A DNA stretch of 56,601 nt from Planctomycetota bacterium (GTDB lineage Bacteria; Planctomycetota; Phycisphaerae; Sedimentisphaerales; Anaerobacaceae), in NCBI GenBank assembly GCA_019456195.1, contig VRUK01000025.1:1-56601 (forward strand), in the 5' to 3' direction. The notes under the pieces were generated by a model. The model did no database searches, was not told the origin of the DNA, and worked only from the letters and a program-made list of their open reading frames with translations. This document shows positions 26,499 through 35,052 of the stretch, one piece after another. Each line of letters starts with the position of its first letter. The first letter of the stretch is position 1. The position numbers were made by a program, and so were the translations under genes.

Positions 26499-29400
26499 TT
26501 ATTTCACGGGCAACTGGTATAACGATATACTCAGTGCAGGTACTTTAAGTTTACTCGATACATTATCAATAGCCTTTTCAATAATTCGAACACGCGGTTC
26601 TTTTCCCGGTTCATTGTAGGCCATAGGGTCTTTGTGAGCGATTAGCCACAGCCGTCCTCTTCCGCTAAGCCGGGTGCCTTCCACGTCAATCGGCAGTTCA
26701 TGTTCCTGCTCGGTTGGATTAACGATGGCGACGGTCAGGGCCTTGCGGTCGCTTGTCCATGCGGCTGCAACGTCAAGCGGATATGTCTCGCCGGTGACAG
26801 CGACGGGTATCGTTCCAAAATGGTTGCGATAGAGTTTCAATGCCAGGCCCGTCGTCTCGAATGCCGCTTCGGTTTTGGTGGTTTTGATACAGCCGATGAC
26901 ATTTACCGTCTGGGCATAGTTAGCCAGGAAGATTATATCTGAATGACGAAAATATTCGTGCAGCCCTTTGGCGATACCCAGACCGTCTTTATGAAAATAC
27001 CTTGTTCCCAGCTCGCCGAACTGATGCGGGCCGTACCAGTAGTTCCATTCGGTCATGGCTATTCGGATATCTTTTCCTTTCAGGGAATCAAGTTTTTGAC
27101 GGAGCTGTTGATGGAATTCAACTTTTCGTTTGATATTGCTGGCGATTTGCGAGGTATGTTCGATCAGGCTCGGTTTTTCCTGACAATAAAAGTGTTCAGC
27201 CATAAGGTCAATATGATTCGAGCAGCTATTAAGTAAACCTTCACTCCATGAACCGGCATTCCCCGAAGCGATCGGGATGATGTCTGGGTCCACCTTTCGC
27301 ATTATATCTACAACCCAGTTATGTTTTTGGACATAGTGCTCCATTTTCATATGACCGAGCTGCCAGGCTCCAAACATTTCGTTACCGATACACCAGTAGC
27401 GAAGATTAAAGGGTTCGGAGTCACCGTTTTCGGCTCGCATGGCCCCCATATATGTATTAACCGAACCATTGGCATATTCCAGTTGAGCAGCCGCCGAATA
27501 GGCATCCCCGAAACCTGTGTTGACAGTCACAAGCGGTTCGGTGTTGAGCAGACGGCAGAAACGAATGAATTCATTGAAGCCGAAGTCGTTGTGCTCGACA
27601 CCTGTCCATGCGGGATTTTTACGAGGAGGCCGGCGATCACGTGCGCCGATTCCATCGCGCCAGTCGTAGCCGCTCACGAAGTTGCCGCCGGGCCAGCGGT
27701 ACATCGGGGCGTTGAGTTCTTTAAGCAGTTCCATCGTATCGGCACGCATACCTTCGATGTTGTCTGCCGGCATAAGAGAGACCGTACCTACGAAACATGG
27801 TCCCACTGCTATATCGGAGACTTCGATTTGCAGCTTACCTTTTGAAGTATCTGCGCCGGCTGTAAACTTAAACCCAAACCTGCCATACTCTTTGGCAACA
27901 ATAAGTGTTTGAATGGATTCACTTTCATCTTTTTCATTACCCCAGTGAAGCGATACCCTCACGTTTGAACTTTCTTCTTGCGGTTTGAGATAAATATAAC
28001 CGACGTATTGTTTATCTTTTACCAGTCCTAGATCAAGTTGCTGGATACCGTTACCGGGCTGAATCAGCGGTGTGTGCTCGCCGACAAATGAATCTTCCTT
28101 GACCATAGTAACCGAATCGGACGAGCCGACAATTTGCCAGGGTGAGGCGCCTACTACCGCGAACGGATTATCCCGGGGGATGCTGCGTCTCCTGCTATAT
28201 GGATTGTAATTCTCAGTAATCGGGAAATAGAACTTGCGGTCTTCGAGCATTTCGGCCCAGATACCCCCGTAAATACATCGGCCGAGGTGCTCTATAAACT
28301 GTCCGTAGATATACTTCGAGATAGGCTCAGCAGTCTTATCAGCATCGATCTTAACAACCGGCTTCATAGTTTTCGTGGAAAGCAGTTCAAGGCTCACATC
28401 GTCAAACCATGCCTTGCCTTTGGCCAGGCCCCAGCCGCCAAACAGACAATTAATCTGCACAGCAGCGTTATCGCTCGTATCAAATACAACCTCCACCTTT
28501 GTCCAGTCCTTGCTCCCGGTAACCGCCGGTGTTTGTGAGGGCTGGATGTTATGCAGATTCAGGAGAGCGCCTTTGCTTGACCCGGCAACCAGGTTTTCCG
28601 TTTTAATCCAGGCGGATAGCCTGTATTGTGAGTGCGGCTTGACGGTTACGGTAGTCAACCAGCCGGCATCGGCACCGTCTTGGGATGAAATCATAACGCT
28701 TCTGTTTCCAGTTCGATAATCGGAGGAGTATTTGAATTCGGCTTTCCCACCGTATGTTTGAGCTTTCCATGCGACAGGTTGATTATCGATTGCCTTTTCA
28801 AAAGAAGCATTTCGAATCATCCCTTCGGGCGTTACGGGCTGCGCCGCTGACTCATTACGTGCCAGCCAGACCGCCATTTCACCGGCGCCGCGGTGTGCCC
28901 ACGCATAATAGGGAATCGCTGTGAAATCCTGCTCTTTCTTTAACAGGGTTTTGCCGTCATCGGAGTAGCTCAGGCCCACAGCCTTGGCGCGAACTACATT
29001 AACACCATTGAACATATCTTTACGATATTCACTTGTTAGTCTCGCTTCATCCGGCAGAACAAGATTAAGCGCATGGCCGTCGTTATCCGGCCATTCAGCA
29101 CAATATACAATTGGACCTTTCTCCAATGCCACCTTTCCAACGTTGTCTGCCACTTTCTTGTGGGCCAGCACACGCCGCACCGGCATCGGCAAGTTTAATT
29201 CAATAACATCGCCCTTCTTCCATTGACGGTGAAGACGGGCAAAACCTTTGTCCATATAGAGGGTGGTTGTTCTTTTGCCGTTGACTTTCAATGATACTAT
29301 ATCATCACTGCTGCTTGCGTATCGATACAAATCACTTGGTACAGGTTTATTCTGCGCCCAGCCGGGAATGCGAATGCGAACTGTAAAGCTTGCTGATTTT

Positions 29401-30812
29401 TCAGGATTAATTGTTATCTTAACGGCACCGTCCCAGGGGTATCGAGTTTGTTGTTTTATCTGTACTGTGTTCCCTTTAATCCTGACAGTGCCGGTGCCGC
29501 CGGCGAACAGGTTGACATACAGATTGTCTTCATCCTGTGCGTATATGTATCCCGGAACCGAAGAGACAAAGCGGGTCATGTTTCCCGGACAGCAGGCGCA
29601 GCCGAACCAGGGACTGCGTTTATGTTGGCCCCGCGAGGCAAGAGGATTGGGATAAAAAAATGTGTCACCTTCCAGTGACACACCTGAAATCAATCCGTTG
29701 TACAAAGTCCGCTCTAATACATCTATATACTTTGCGTCACCGCCAAACAGAAACATCCGGTGGTTCCACATAACGTTTCCAATAGCGGCACAAGTTTCAC
29801 AGTAAGCGGTTTCGTTGGGTAATTCGTAATTTTTGCCGAACGCTTCGCCCGAGCCCTTCGCCCCGATACCCCCGGTGAGATACAGTTTCTTGGAGACGAC
29901 GTTCTCCCAAATCCGGTCGATTGCCTTAAGGTAACTGTGGTCTGCGGTCAATGCCGCCACATCCGCCATACCGCAATACATATAAGATGCACGAACGGCG
30001 TGCCCCACTGCCTCATCTTGTTCAGTAACTTTCTTATGCGATTGGTTGTATGGATTTCCATCAGGGCCGCGGGTATCAAGGAAAAACTCGGCCAGTCTAA
30101 GATACTTTTCGTTACCTGTTTCCCGGAAGAGTCTGGCCAGACCCATCTCAATTATCTGATGGCCCGGCGCTGTTTCATTCTTGCCAGGACCGAAGACCGT
30201 ATCCAGAAAGTCAGCATTTTTAATAGCGACATTCAGCAGCGTACGTTTTCCGGTGGCCTGATAATGTGCCGCCGCCGCCTCATAGAGATGGCCCATGTTA
30301 TACAATTCATGACTGCCGCTGAGTTTCGACCAGCGTTTATCGCCATACCAGTTGATTAAGTTCTTCGCCTTGTTTGTCCTGCATGTGAAAAGGTAGCCAT
30401 CGTCCTCCTGTGCAGCCGCAATCTTGACTATCAATACATCGAGATATCTGTCAAGTTTCCGGTCCGGATGAACGTCTAAAGAGTAAGAAGCGCCTTCGAG
30501 AATTTTATAAGGGTCCGTATCGTCGAAAGGAAAGCTGGCTCGATGCTCGCCTTTCATCAGTCCGCCTGCTATGGCAAAATTATCAATCCGGCCGGTTTCT
30601 TCACACTTTCCGAAAGCGTAAGGAATTGTGACCTTTCTGTTCGTCTCAATCCGAGGCGCCCAGAAATCGTCGGTAAGCTCGACATCGGTAAAAGATACAG
30701 GCCCAATAGGATAATCTCTTTTGAAAATATTCTTTTCAGCGGCATGGCATACCTGAAGACCTGTTGCCAGAAAAATCCCAAGTATTAATATAGCTCTCTC
30801 TTTTACCCTCAT
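26499..30812 (-). CDS. Fused GH127 beta-L-arabinofuranosidase / CBM / GH51 alpha-L-arabinofuranosidase
   Basis: 1437 residues in one uninterrupted frame, with a signal peptide to about residue 24 and AAAGGAG six bases before the ATG. Residues about 36-650 are a complete GH127 unit with E339, C341 (YCETC), C407 and C408 (CACCPGN), matching the zinc-cysteine site of HypBA1. Residues about 660-812 resemble a CBM4/CBM16-like jelly roll (MIRNASFEKAIDNQPVAW to GKAWFDDVSLELL). Residues about 820-1437 are GH51: YIYGQFIEHLGRCIYGGIWAE, an inserted beta-sandwich near 880-1010, MYRWPGGNFVSGYDW, acid/base E1145 in CIGNEMFG and nucleophile E1255 in MTEWNYW. One secreted chain could thus cut both beta- and alpha-L-arabinofuranosidic bonds. 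It lies directly after the isomerase in the araBD operon. Confidence 0.93.
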   Translation of the reverse strand: MRVKERAILILGIFLATGLQVCHAAEKNIFKRDYPIGPVSFTDVELTDDFWAPRIETNRKVTIPYAFGKCEETGRIDNFAIAGGLMKGEHRASFPFDDTDPYKILEGASYSLDVHPDRKLDRYLDVLIVKIAAAQEDDGYLFTCRTNKAKNLINWYGDKRWSKLSGSHELYNMGHLYEAAAAHYQATGKRTLLNVAIKNADFLDTVFGPGKNETAPGHQIIEMGLARLFRETGNEKYLRLAEFFLDTRGPDGNPYNQSHKKVTEQDEAVGHAVRASYMYCGMADVAALTADHSYLKAIDRIWENVVSKKLYLTGGIGAKGSGEAFGKNYELPNETAYCETCAAIGNVMWNHRMFLFGGDAKYIDVLERTLYNGLISGVSLEGDTFFYPNPLASRGQHKRSPWFGCACCPGNMTRFVSSVPGYIYAQDEDNLYVNLFAGGTGTVRIKGNTVQIKQQTRYPWDGAVKITINPEKSASFTVRIRIPGWAQNKPVPSDLYRYASSSDDIVSLKVNGKRTTTLYMDKGFARLHRQWKKGDVIELNLPMPVRRVLAHKKVADNVGKVALEKGPIVYCAEWPDNDGHALNLVLPDEARLTSEYRKDMFNGVNVVRAKAVGLSYSDDGKTLLKKEQDFTAIPYYAWAHRGAGEMAVWLARNESAAQPVTPEGMIRNASFEKAIDNQPVAWKAQTYGGKAEFKYSSDYRTGNRSVMISSQDGADAGWLTTVTVKPHSQYRLSAWIKTENLVAGSSKGALLNLHNIQPSQTPAVTGSKDWTKVEVVFDTSDNAAVQINCLFGGWGLAKGKAWFDDVSLELLSTKTMKPVVKIDADKTAEPISKYIYGQFIEHLGRCIYGGIWAEMLEDRKFYFPITENYNPYSRRRSIPRDNPFAVVGASPWQIVGSSDSVTMVKEDSFVGEHTPLIQPGNGIQQLDLGLVKDKQYVGYIYLKPQEESSNVRVSLHWGNEKDESESIQTLIVAKEYGRFGFKFTAGADTSKGKLQIEVSDIAVGPCFVGTVSLMPADNIEGMRADTMELLKELNAPMYRWPGGNFVSGYDWRDGIGARDRRPPRKNPAWTGVEHNDFGFNEFIRFCRLLNTEPLVTVNTGFGDAYSAAAQLEYANGSVNTYMGAMRAENGDSEPFNLRYWCIGNEMFGAWQLGHMKMEHYVQKHNWVVDIMRKVDPDIIPIASGNAGSWSEGLLNSCSNHIDLMAEHFYCQEKPSLIEHTSQIASNIKRKVEFHQQLRQKLDSLKGKDIRIAMTEWNYWYGPHQFGELGTRYFHKDGLGIAKGLHEYFRHSDIIFLANYAQTVNVIGCIKTTKTEAAFETTGLALKLYRNHFGTIPVAVTGETYPLDVAAAWTSDRKALTVAIVNPTEQEHELPIDVEGTRLSGRGRLWLIAHKDPMAYNEPGKEPRVRIIEKAIDNVSSKLKVPALSISLYQLPVK

Positions 30813-30877
30813 GATATGCTCCTTTATATTGTTGCAGTATGTTTTGCCCGGCTGGAAAACTGTTAGAGAATCTCGTT

Positions 30878-32284
30878 CTATCGATGCTGATACACATCCC
30901 AGCCCATATAGTTATCAAGAGCTTCCGCTATTGCGTCGGCTTTTTCTATCTTGTTTACAGCAACGTGATGTTCGAAGCCCATCCTGCATATATATTGCAA
31001 AAGCCTTTGAAGATTTGCGATTTTCATCACGCCGTATCCACCGAATGAATCGAGTTTGTCGTTTGTGAACTGCCCTTCGCCTACATAAGCGCTGACGATG
31101 CCGTCGCTATCGTCGGTAGCGGTCCTGCAGAAAGTTGCCTTGCCCGGTGCTATCCTGCCGACAATGGTTCCGTAAGTGTTGTCCTTTCCGACGGCGCCGG
31201 CAATAATCTCCTGATAGTCCATTTTTGAACTTTTGAAAAATGACTTTGGCAGATTGCTGCAATGAAACAATACGGTCTTGTCGGGATCGGAGCCATAGTT
31301 ATTGTTCCAGTCCAGAAGGGCGCTGGGCGCCCCGCCGGCCAATTGAAGAATGTACATCCCCAACAAACCTGTAATATCAACCTCACACGCGCTCGGAACC
31401 AGCGACTCGCTCATTATGCTCATAAGCGTACAGGGTACTATTCCAAAGAATTCCTCAAGAGAGGTCCAGCACTGAATGGCAGTACCGTCAAGCTCAGTCT
31501 CTTTGATCCATGTATCAACTACATAACCGAATTTGGCCATCTTCAAGAGCTTGTCGGCGGGAATTGATTTGGTCGGAATATATTTTGTGATAGCGTTTAA
31601 TTTTCTCTTCACCGCTCTGTCGTTATCGCCGAGCCGGGCAACTCTTCCAAGGATTTCGGATAAATCTATCGTCTCAACCGAAATGCCTGACATTTCAAGG
31701 ATTTTCTCGCTGAAGCGAACAGTATTAAAGGCACCCGTGCGGGCTCCGATAGCGCCAAACCTGGCATTCTTAAGACCTTTGATAATTCTGCACACCGAAG
31801 CAAAATCGCTCAAATCTTTTTTGAATTCAGCCGATGCAGCCTTCACAGTGTGTGAGTTCGTCAGCGTAAATGGAATACCGGCTTGCATGAGATTATTGCA
31901 AACACTCATCTTGCCGCAGAAAGAATCCCGTCTGTTGGCTAAGGTCATCTTGTCCTGAATATCCGGTTCGGCATGGATTAAAATCGGAACATTAAGCCCT
32001 GAGCGTTTGATTGTCTCGGCCACTCCTTTTTCATCACCGAAGTTCGGCAGTGTTACGATTATCCCGTCAATCTTGCCGGCCTTTTCTGAAAAAAGAGCCG
32101 CACATTTCTTAGCATCCTCAAAAGTCTCAACCGCCCCGTATTTCGTCTGCTGCATTGATAATGCAACCGAGTTGAAACCATTTTTCTTAAGCACATCAAG
32201 TATATTTTTTCGTCCCTGTTTTGCTAACGCATCCGGGAAAAAACCTCTGTTCCCAACGATTACTCCGAACGTTGTTTTTCTCAT
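30878..32284 (-). CDS. FucI-fold sugar isomerase, probable L-arabinose isomerase
   Basis: 468 residues from ATG 32284, chosen because AGGAG is eight bases upstream; the longer frame to 32314 overlaps that site. The sequence fits the L-fucose/L-arabinose isomerase-like superfamily (COG2407 type): an N-terminal Rossmann-like part (FGVIVGNRGFFPD, GIIVTLPNFGDE) and a C-terminal metal site. Likely ligands are E301 in ACEVDITG, D325 in LLDWNNN and H341 in FHCSN. It does not look like canonical AraA. Because it sits between araD and arabinofuranosidase genes, with araB upstream and no other isomerase in view, it probably converts L-arabinose to L-ribulose. The cytoplasmic location follows from the lack of a signal. 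Confidence 0.82.
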   Translation of the reverse strand: MRKTTFGVIVGNRGFFPDALAKQGRKNILDVLKKNGFNSVALSMQQTKYGAVETFEDAKKCAALFSEKAGKIDGIIVTLPNFGDEKGVAETIKRSGLNVPILIHAEPDIQDKMTLANRRDSFCGKMSVCNNLMQAGIPFTLTNSHTVKAASAEFKKDLSDFASVCRIIKGLKNARFGAIGARTGAFNTVRFSEKILEMSGISVETIDLSEILGRVARLGDNDRAVKRKLNAITKYIPTKSIPADKLLKMAKFGYVVDTWIKETELDGTAIQCWTSLEEFFGIVPCTLMSIMSESLVPSACEVDITGLLGMYILQLAGGAPSALLDWNNNYGSDPDKTVLFHCSNLPKSFFKSSKMDYQEIIAGAVGKDNTYGTIVGRIAPGKATFCRTATDDSDGIVSAYVGEGQFTNDKLDSFGGYGVMKIANLQRLLQYICRMGFEHHVAVNKIEKADAIAEALDNYMGWDVYQHR

Positions 32285-32316
32285 TTTCATTTCTCCTAAA
32301 AAATCAAGAGACAAAA

Positions 32317-33006
32317 TTAAAGTTGGCCGTAATAAGCGTCCTTACCGTGTTTCCTCAGGTAGTGCTTGTCAAGAAGTGTTTTGCTAATAGGCCCCTGCTG
32401 AGGATTTATAGTTATAGTACCGAGAGCCATTGTCGCTGTCTGCTCCAGCACAACCATAGATTCGACAGAAGCAGCGGCAGATTTGCCCCAGGTGAAAGGG
32501 GCATGATTGGCGACAAGCACCGCAGGCATTTTCATTGGGTCCATACCCGCAAATCGTCTGACAATACACTTTCCTGTGTTTAGCTCATAGTCGCTTTGTA
32601 TTTCATTTTCGGCCATTACATCAGTAACAGGTACCGCCCCGTAAAAGTAATCCGCGCCGGTTGTACCGAAACATGGAATTCCCTTACATGCCTGTGCCCA
32701 CATAGTTGCCCCTGCCGGATGAGCATGGCATATACCGCCGATAGATTCGAATTGTTTGTAAAGTTCAAGATGAGTTGGTGTGTCCGAAGAGGGATTGAGA
32801 GCACCTTCGATAATATTTCCATCCAAATCGAGCAAAACTATTTTCTCGGGTGTAAGCTCATCGTACATGACACCGCTGGGTTTTATGCCTATCACGCCTT
32901 TCGAGCGGTCTATTTCGCTAACATTGCCCCAACTGTAAATGACGAGCTTTTGCTTTTGCAGTTCAAGGTTCGCATCGCAAACAGCTTTTCTTAAATCCTC
33001 ATACAC
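32317..33006 (-). CDS. araD: L-ribulose-5-phosphate 4-epimerase
   Basis: 229 residues, close to the 231 of E. coli AraD. The class II aldolase/epimerase fold is clear: WGNVSEIDR, IKPSGVMYDEL, SSDTPTHLELYKQF, IGGICHAHPAGATMWAQACK, YFYGAVPVTDVM and VANHAPFTWG. The zinc ligands correspond to the two His in CHAHP and the His in ANHAP. The enzyme interconverts L-ribulose-5-phosphate and D-xylulose-5-phosphate in the cytoplasm. It starts with GTG, preceded by GAGAGGA, 18 bp after the kinase stop. The CHAHPAG variant replaces the usual HTHS-like tail but keeps the metal ligands. L-fuculose-phosphate aldolase is less likely given the context. Confidence 0.93.
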   Translation of the reverse strand: MYEDLRKAVCDANLELQKQKLVIYSWGNVSEIDRSKGVIGIKPSGVMYDELTPEKIVLLDLDGNIIEGALNPSSDTPTHLELYKQFESIGGICHAHPAGATMWAQACKGIPCFGTTGADYFYGAVPVTDVMAENEIQSDYELNTGKCIVRRFAGMDPMKMPAVLVANHAPFTWGKSAAASVESMVVLEQTATMALGTITINPQQGPISKTLLDKHYLRKHGKDAYYGQL

Positions 33007-33024
33007 AGCAAGTCCTCTCAGAAA

Positions 33025-34704
33025 TCAAACGCTGTCTTTAATATCCAAAAGCTCTTTCATAACATTTGATAGTTTGCCGGAATAATCCGTTGTACCAAAG
33101 GCATCGTGTAACTGCTTATAGATGGCATATAATTTTGTATAGAGCCTGTGATTTTCCGGTATAGGTTTATAAGTGATATCCTTAATCCCGCACATAGCCC
33201 CCTGAGCTTCGGAGAAATTATCATAGCCACCAGCTTTTGTACCGGCTACCACGGCCCCGGCTATACATGAGCCAAGTGCACAACTCTGCGCCGAACGGGA
33301 AATGTTCATCTGTCTTCCGGTCACGTCGGCATAAATCTGCATGAGCAAGGGATTCTTTTCGGCAATCCCGCCGCAGTTTATTACCTCTGAAACTTTAACA
33401 CCGTATTCCTCGAATCTATTGATAATTGTAAGGGCCCCGAATGCGGTTGCTTCTATCAGTGCCCTGTAAATCTCTTCCGGCCTTGTATGCAGTGTTTGCC
33501 CCACCAACAGCCCGGTCAATCTCTGGTCAACGAGTATTGTTCTGTTGCCGTTGTTCCAGTCGAGTGCCAACAGCCCTGACTGACCCGGTTTGAGATTTGC
33601 CGCCCTTTCAGTAAGAGCTTCGTGAGAGCCGGCCTCTTTTCCGCCGGGCTGGATGTAATTAACGAACCAGTTAAAGATGTCACCTACCGCGGATTGCCCC
33701 GCCTCAAGACCGAAGTAACCCGGCAGGATGGAACCATCAACGATACCGCATATTCCGGGCACATCCGCCAGTTCCTCGCTTGTCTCATAGACAAGCATAT
33801 CACATGTACTTGTGCCGATTATTTTTATCAGTTTACCCGGTGCGATGCCGGAACCGACTGCACCCAAGTGAGCATCAAAGGCCCCCATCGCTACTGGGAC
33901 ACCGGTGGGCAAACCGAGCTTCTTTGCCCATTGCTTTGTAAGCGTTCCTGCCTGTGTTTCCACAGTATAGGTTTCATCATATAGCCTCTCGCGAAGTTCT
34001 CCGAGCTTTGGGTCGAGTTTTGCGAGGAAGTCTTTTGCAGGCAGCCCGCCCCACTGGCTATTGAACATAGCTTTATGGCCTGCGGCACATCGGCTTCGTT
34101 TAATCATGTCCGGCTTTTCAGTGTCCGTCAAAACCGCGGGGATATAGTCGCAGCATTCTACCCAGCTATATGCCGCGTCGAAAACCGCCGGGTCGGTTCG
34201 CAGACAGTGAAGCACCTTACTGAAAAACCATTCCGATGAATATGTCCCGCCGCACTTGGCGAGGTATTCGGGATGTTCTTTTTGAGCTAATTCGGTAATC
34301 TCGGCCGCCTCGGCGTGGCCGGTATGGTCTTTCCAAAGCCACGCACAGGCGTTTGAATTGTCCTTGAACGCCTCTAACATACTCAAAGGCATACCGTTTT
34401 CATCCACAGGTATTGGTGTCGAGCCGGTCGTATCAATACCAATGCCTATAATCTGTTCGGTGTCGAAATTCGTATCGGCTTTCCTTGCCTGGGCGATTGC
34501 AGCCTGTATGGTAACTTCAATACCTTTTAGGTAGTCAGCAGGATTTTGCCTTGCCAGATTATGGTCGGCCGAATCAAGAATAATGCCGGCCTCGCCAGTT
34601 TCATATTCATATACTGCCGTACCTAACTCATTACCGTTGGCCACATCAACCAACAGGGCTCTCACAGAGTTGGTCCCGTAATCAAGTCCGATTGTATATG
34701 CCAT
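33025..34704 (-). CDS. araB: Ribulokinase
   Basis: 559 residues, FGGY sugar-kinase family, near the usual AraB length of about 560. The N-terminal phosphate loop MAYTIGLDYGTNSVRALLVD, the central GIGIDTTGSTPIPVDENG, PVAMGAFDAHLGAVGSGI and the C-terminal INCGGIAEKNPLLMQIYADV are all characteristic. It phosphorylates L-ribulose to L-ribulose-5-phosphate with ATP in the cytoplasm. GAGGG six bases before ATG supports the start. It is the first gene of the arabinose operon running to 24387. No regulator gene such as araC or araR is adjacent, so control must come from elsewhere or from the leader. Confidence 0.94.
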   Translation of the reverse strand: MAYTIGLDYGTNSVRALLVDVANGNELGTAVYEYETGEAGIILDSADHNLARQNPADYLKGIEVTIQAAIAQARKADTNFDTEQIIGIGIDTTGSTPIPVDENGMPLSMLEAFKDNSNACAWLWKDHTGHAEAAEITELAQKEHPEYLAKCGGTYSSEWFFSKVLHCLRTDPAVFDAAYSWVECCDYIPAVLTDTEKPDMIKRSRCAAGHKAMFNSQWGGLPAKDFLAKLDPKLGELRERLYDETYTVETQAGTLTKQWAKKLGLPTGVPVAMGAFDAHLGAVGSGIAPGKLIKIIGTSTCDMLVYETSEELADVPGICGIVDGSILPGYFGLEAGQSAVGDIFNWFVNYIQPGGKEAGSHEALTERAANLKPGQSGLLALDWNNGNRTILVDQRLTGLLVGQTLHTRPEEIYRALIEATAFGALTIINRFEEYGVKVSEVINCGGIAEKNPLLMQIYADVTGRQMNISRSAQSCALGSCIAGAVVAGTKAGGYDNFSEAQGAMCGIKDITYKPIPENHRLYTKLYAIYKQLHDAFGTTDYSGKLSNVMKELLDIKDSV

Positions 34705-34734
34705 AATTTGCCCTCTAAAAAGATAAGGGGGCCT

Positions 34735-34902
34735 CTATAAATTGCTTTTATCACGAGAACGTGCGAAATTTTCTCCGGCAAGGCGGAAGGTTAAAATCGC
34801 CACAGGCATAGCCAAAGCTATGTCGAGGACGCATTTTGGCCTGACAACGCCGCCGGTGGAAATTGCAGCCGTTCGTAGTAAAAATGAATTTTTAGAGGTT
34901 CC
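34735..34902 (-). CDS. Doubtful 55-residue leader ORF upstream of araB
   Basis: An ORF starting at ATG 34902 with an unusually good Shine-Dalgarno sequence (GGGGAGGG, about nine bases upstream) and ending 30 bp before araB. Most of its codons lie inside the palindromic repeat at 34768-34863, so the protein sequence is dictated by the repeat. It could be a translated leader, or an accident in which a repeat landed after a real start signal. No family was recognised. Confidence 0.25.
   Translation of the reverse strand, partial: GTSKNSFLLRTAAISTGGVVRPKCVLDIALAMPVAILTFRLAGENFARSRDKSNL
34768..34863. repeat. Long imperfect palindrome (copy 1 of structured repeat)
   Basis: A 96-bp imperfect palindrome with nested arms: outer CTCCGGC...GGCG against CGCC-GCCGGTGG, middle AAAATCG against CGCATTTT, and inner CATAGC-CAAA-GCTATG (34807-34822). 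Copy 2 at 39945-40020 has the same layout with different bases in the stems. It lies in the araB leader. Confidence 0.7.
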
Positions 34903-35052
34903 CATAATATTCCCTCCCCTGATAGTAGATACTTTTGCCTGATTTGTCAAGCGTTCAATCCGGCTTTGAAAAACACCGGTTTTTGCAAAATTATTCAATC
35001 GCTGTTTGCAATTAATGGCGTGTATTGAAGTTCAGAAGTAAGAAAGTGTTGC

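Noticed and set aside
30878..32284. Canonical araA
   Set aside because: The sequence motifs are those of the FucI-like superfamily; the arabinose role is inferred only from context, so no symbol is given.
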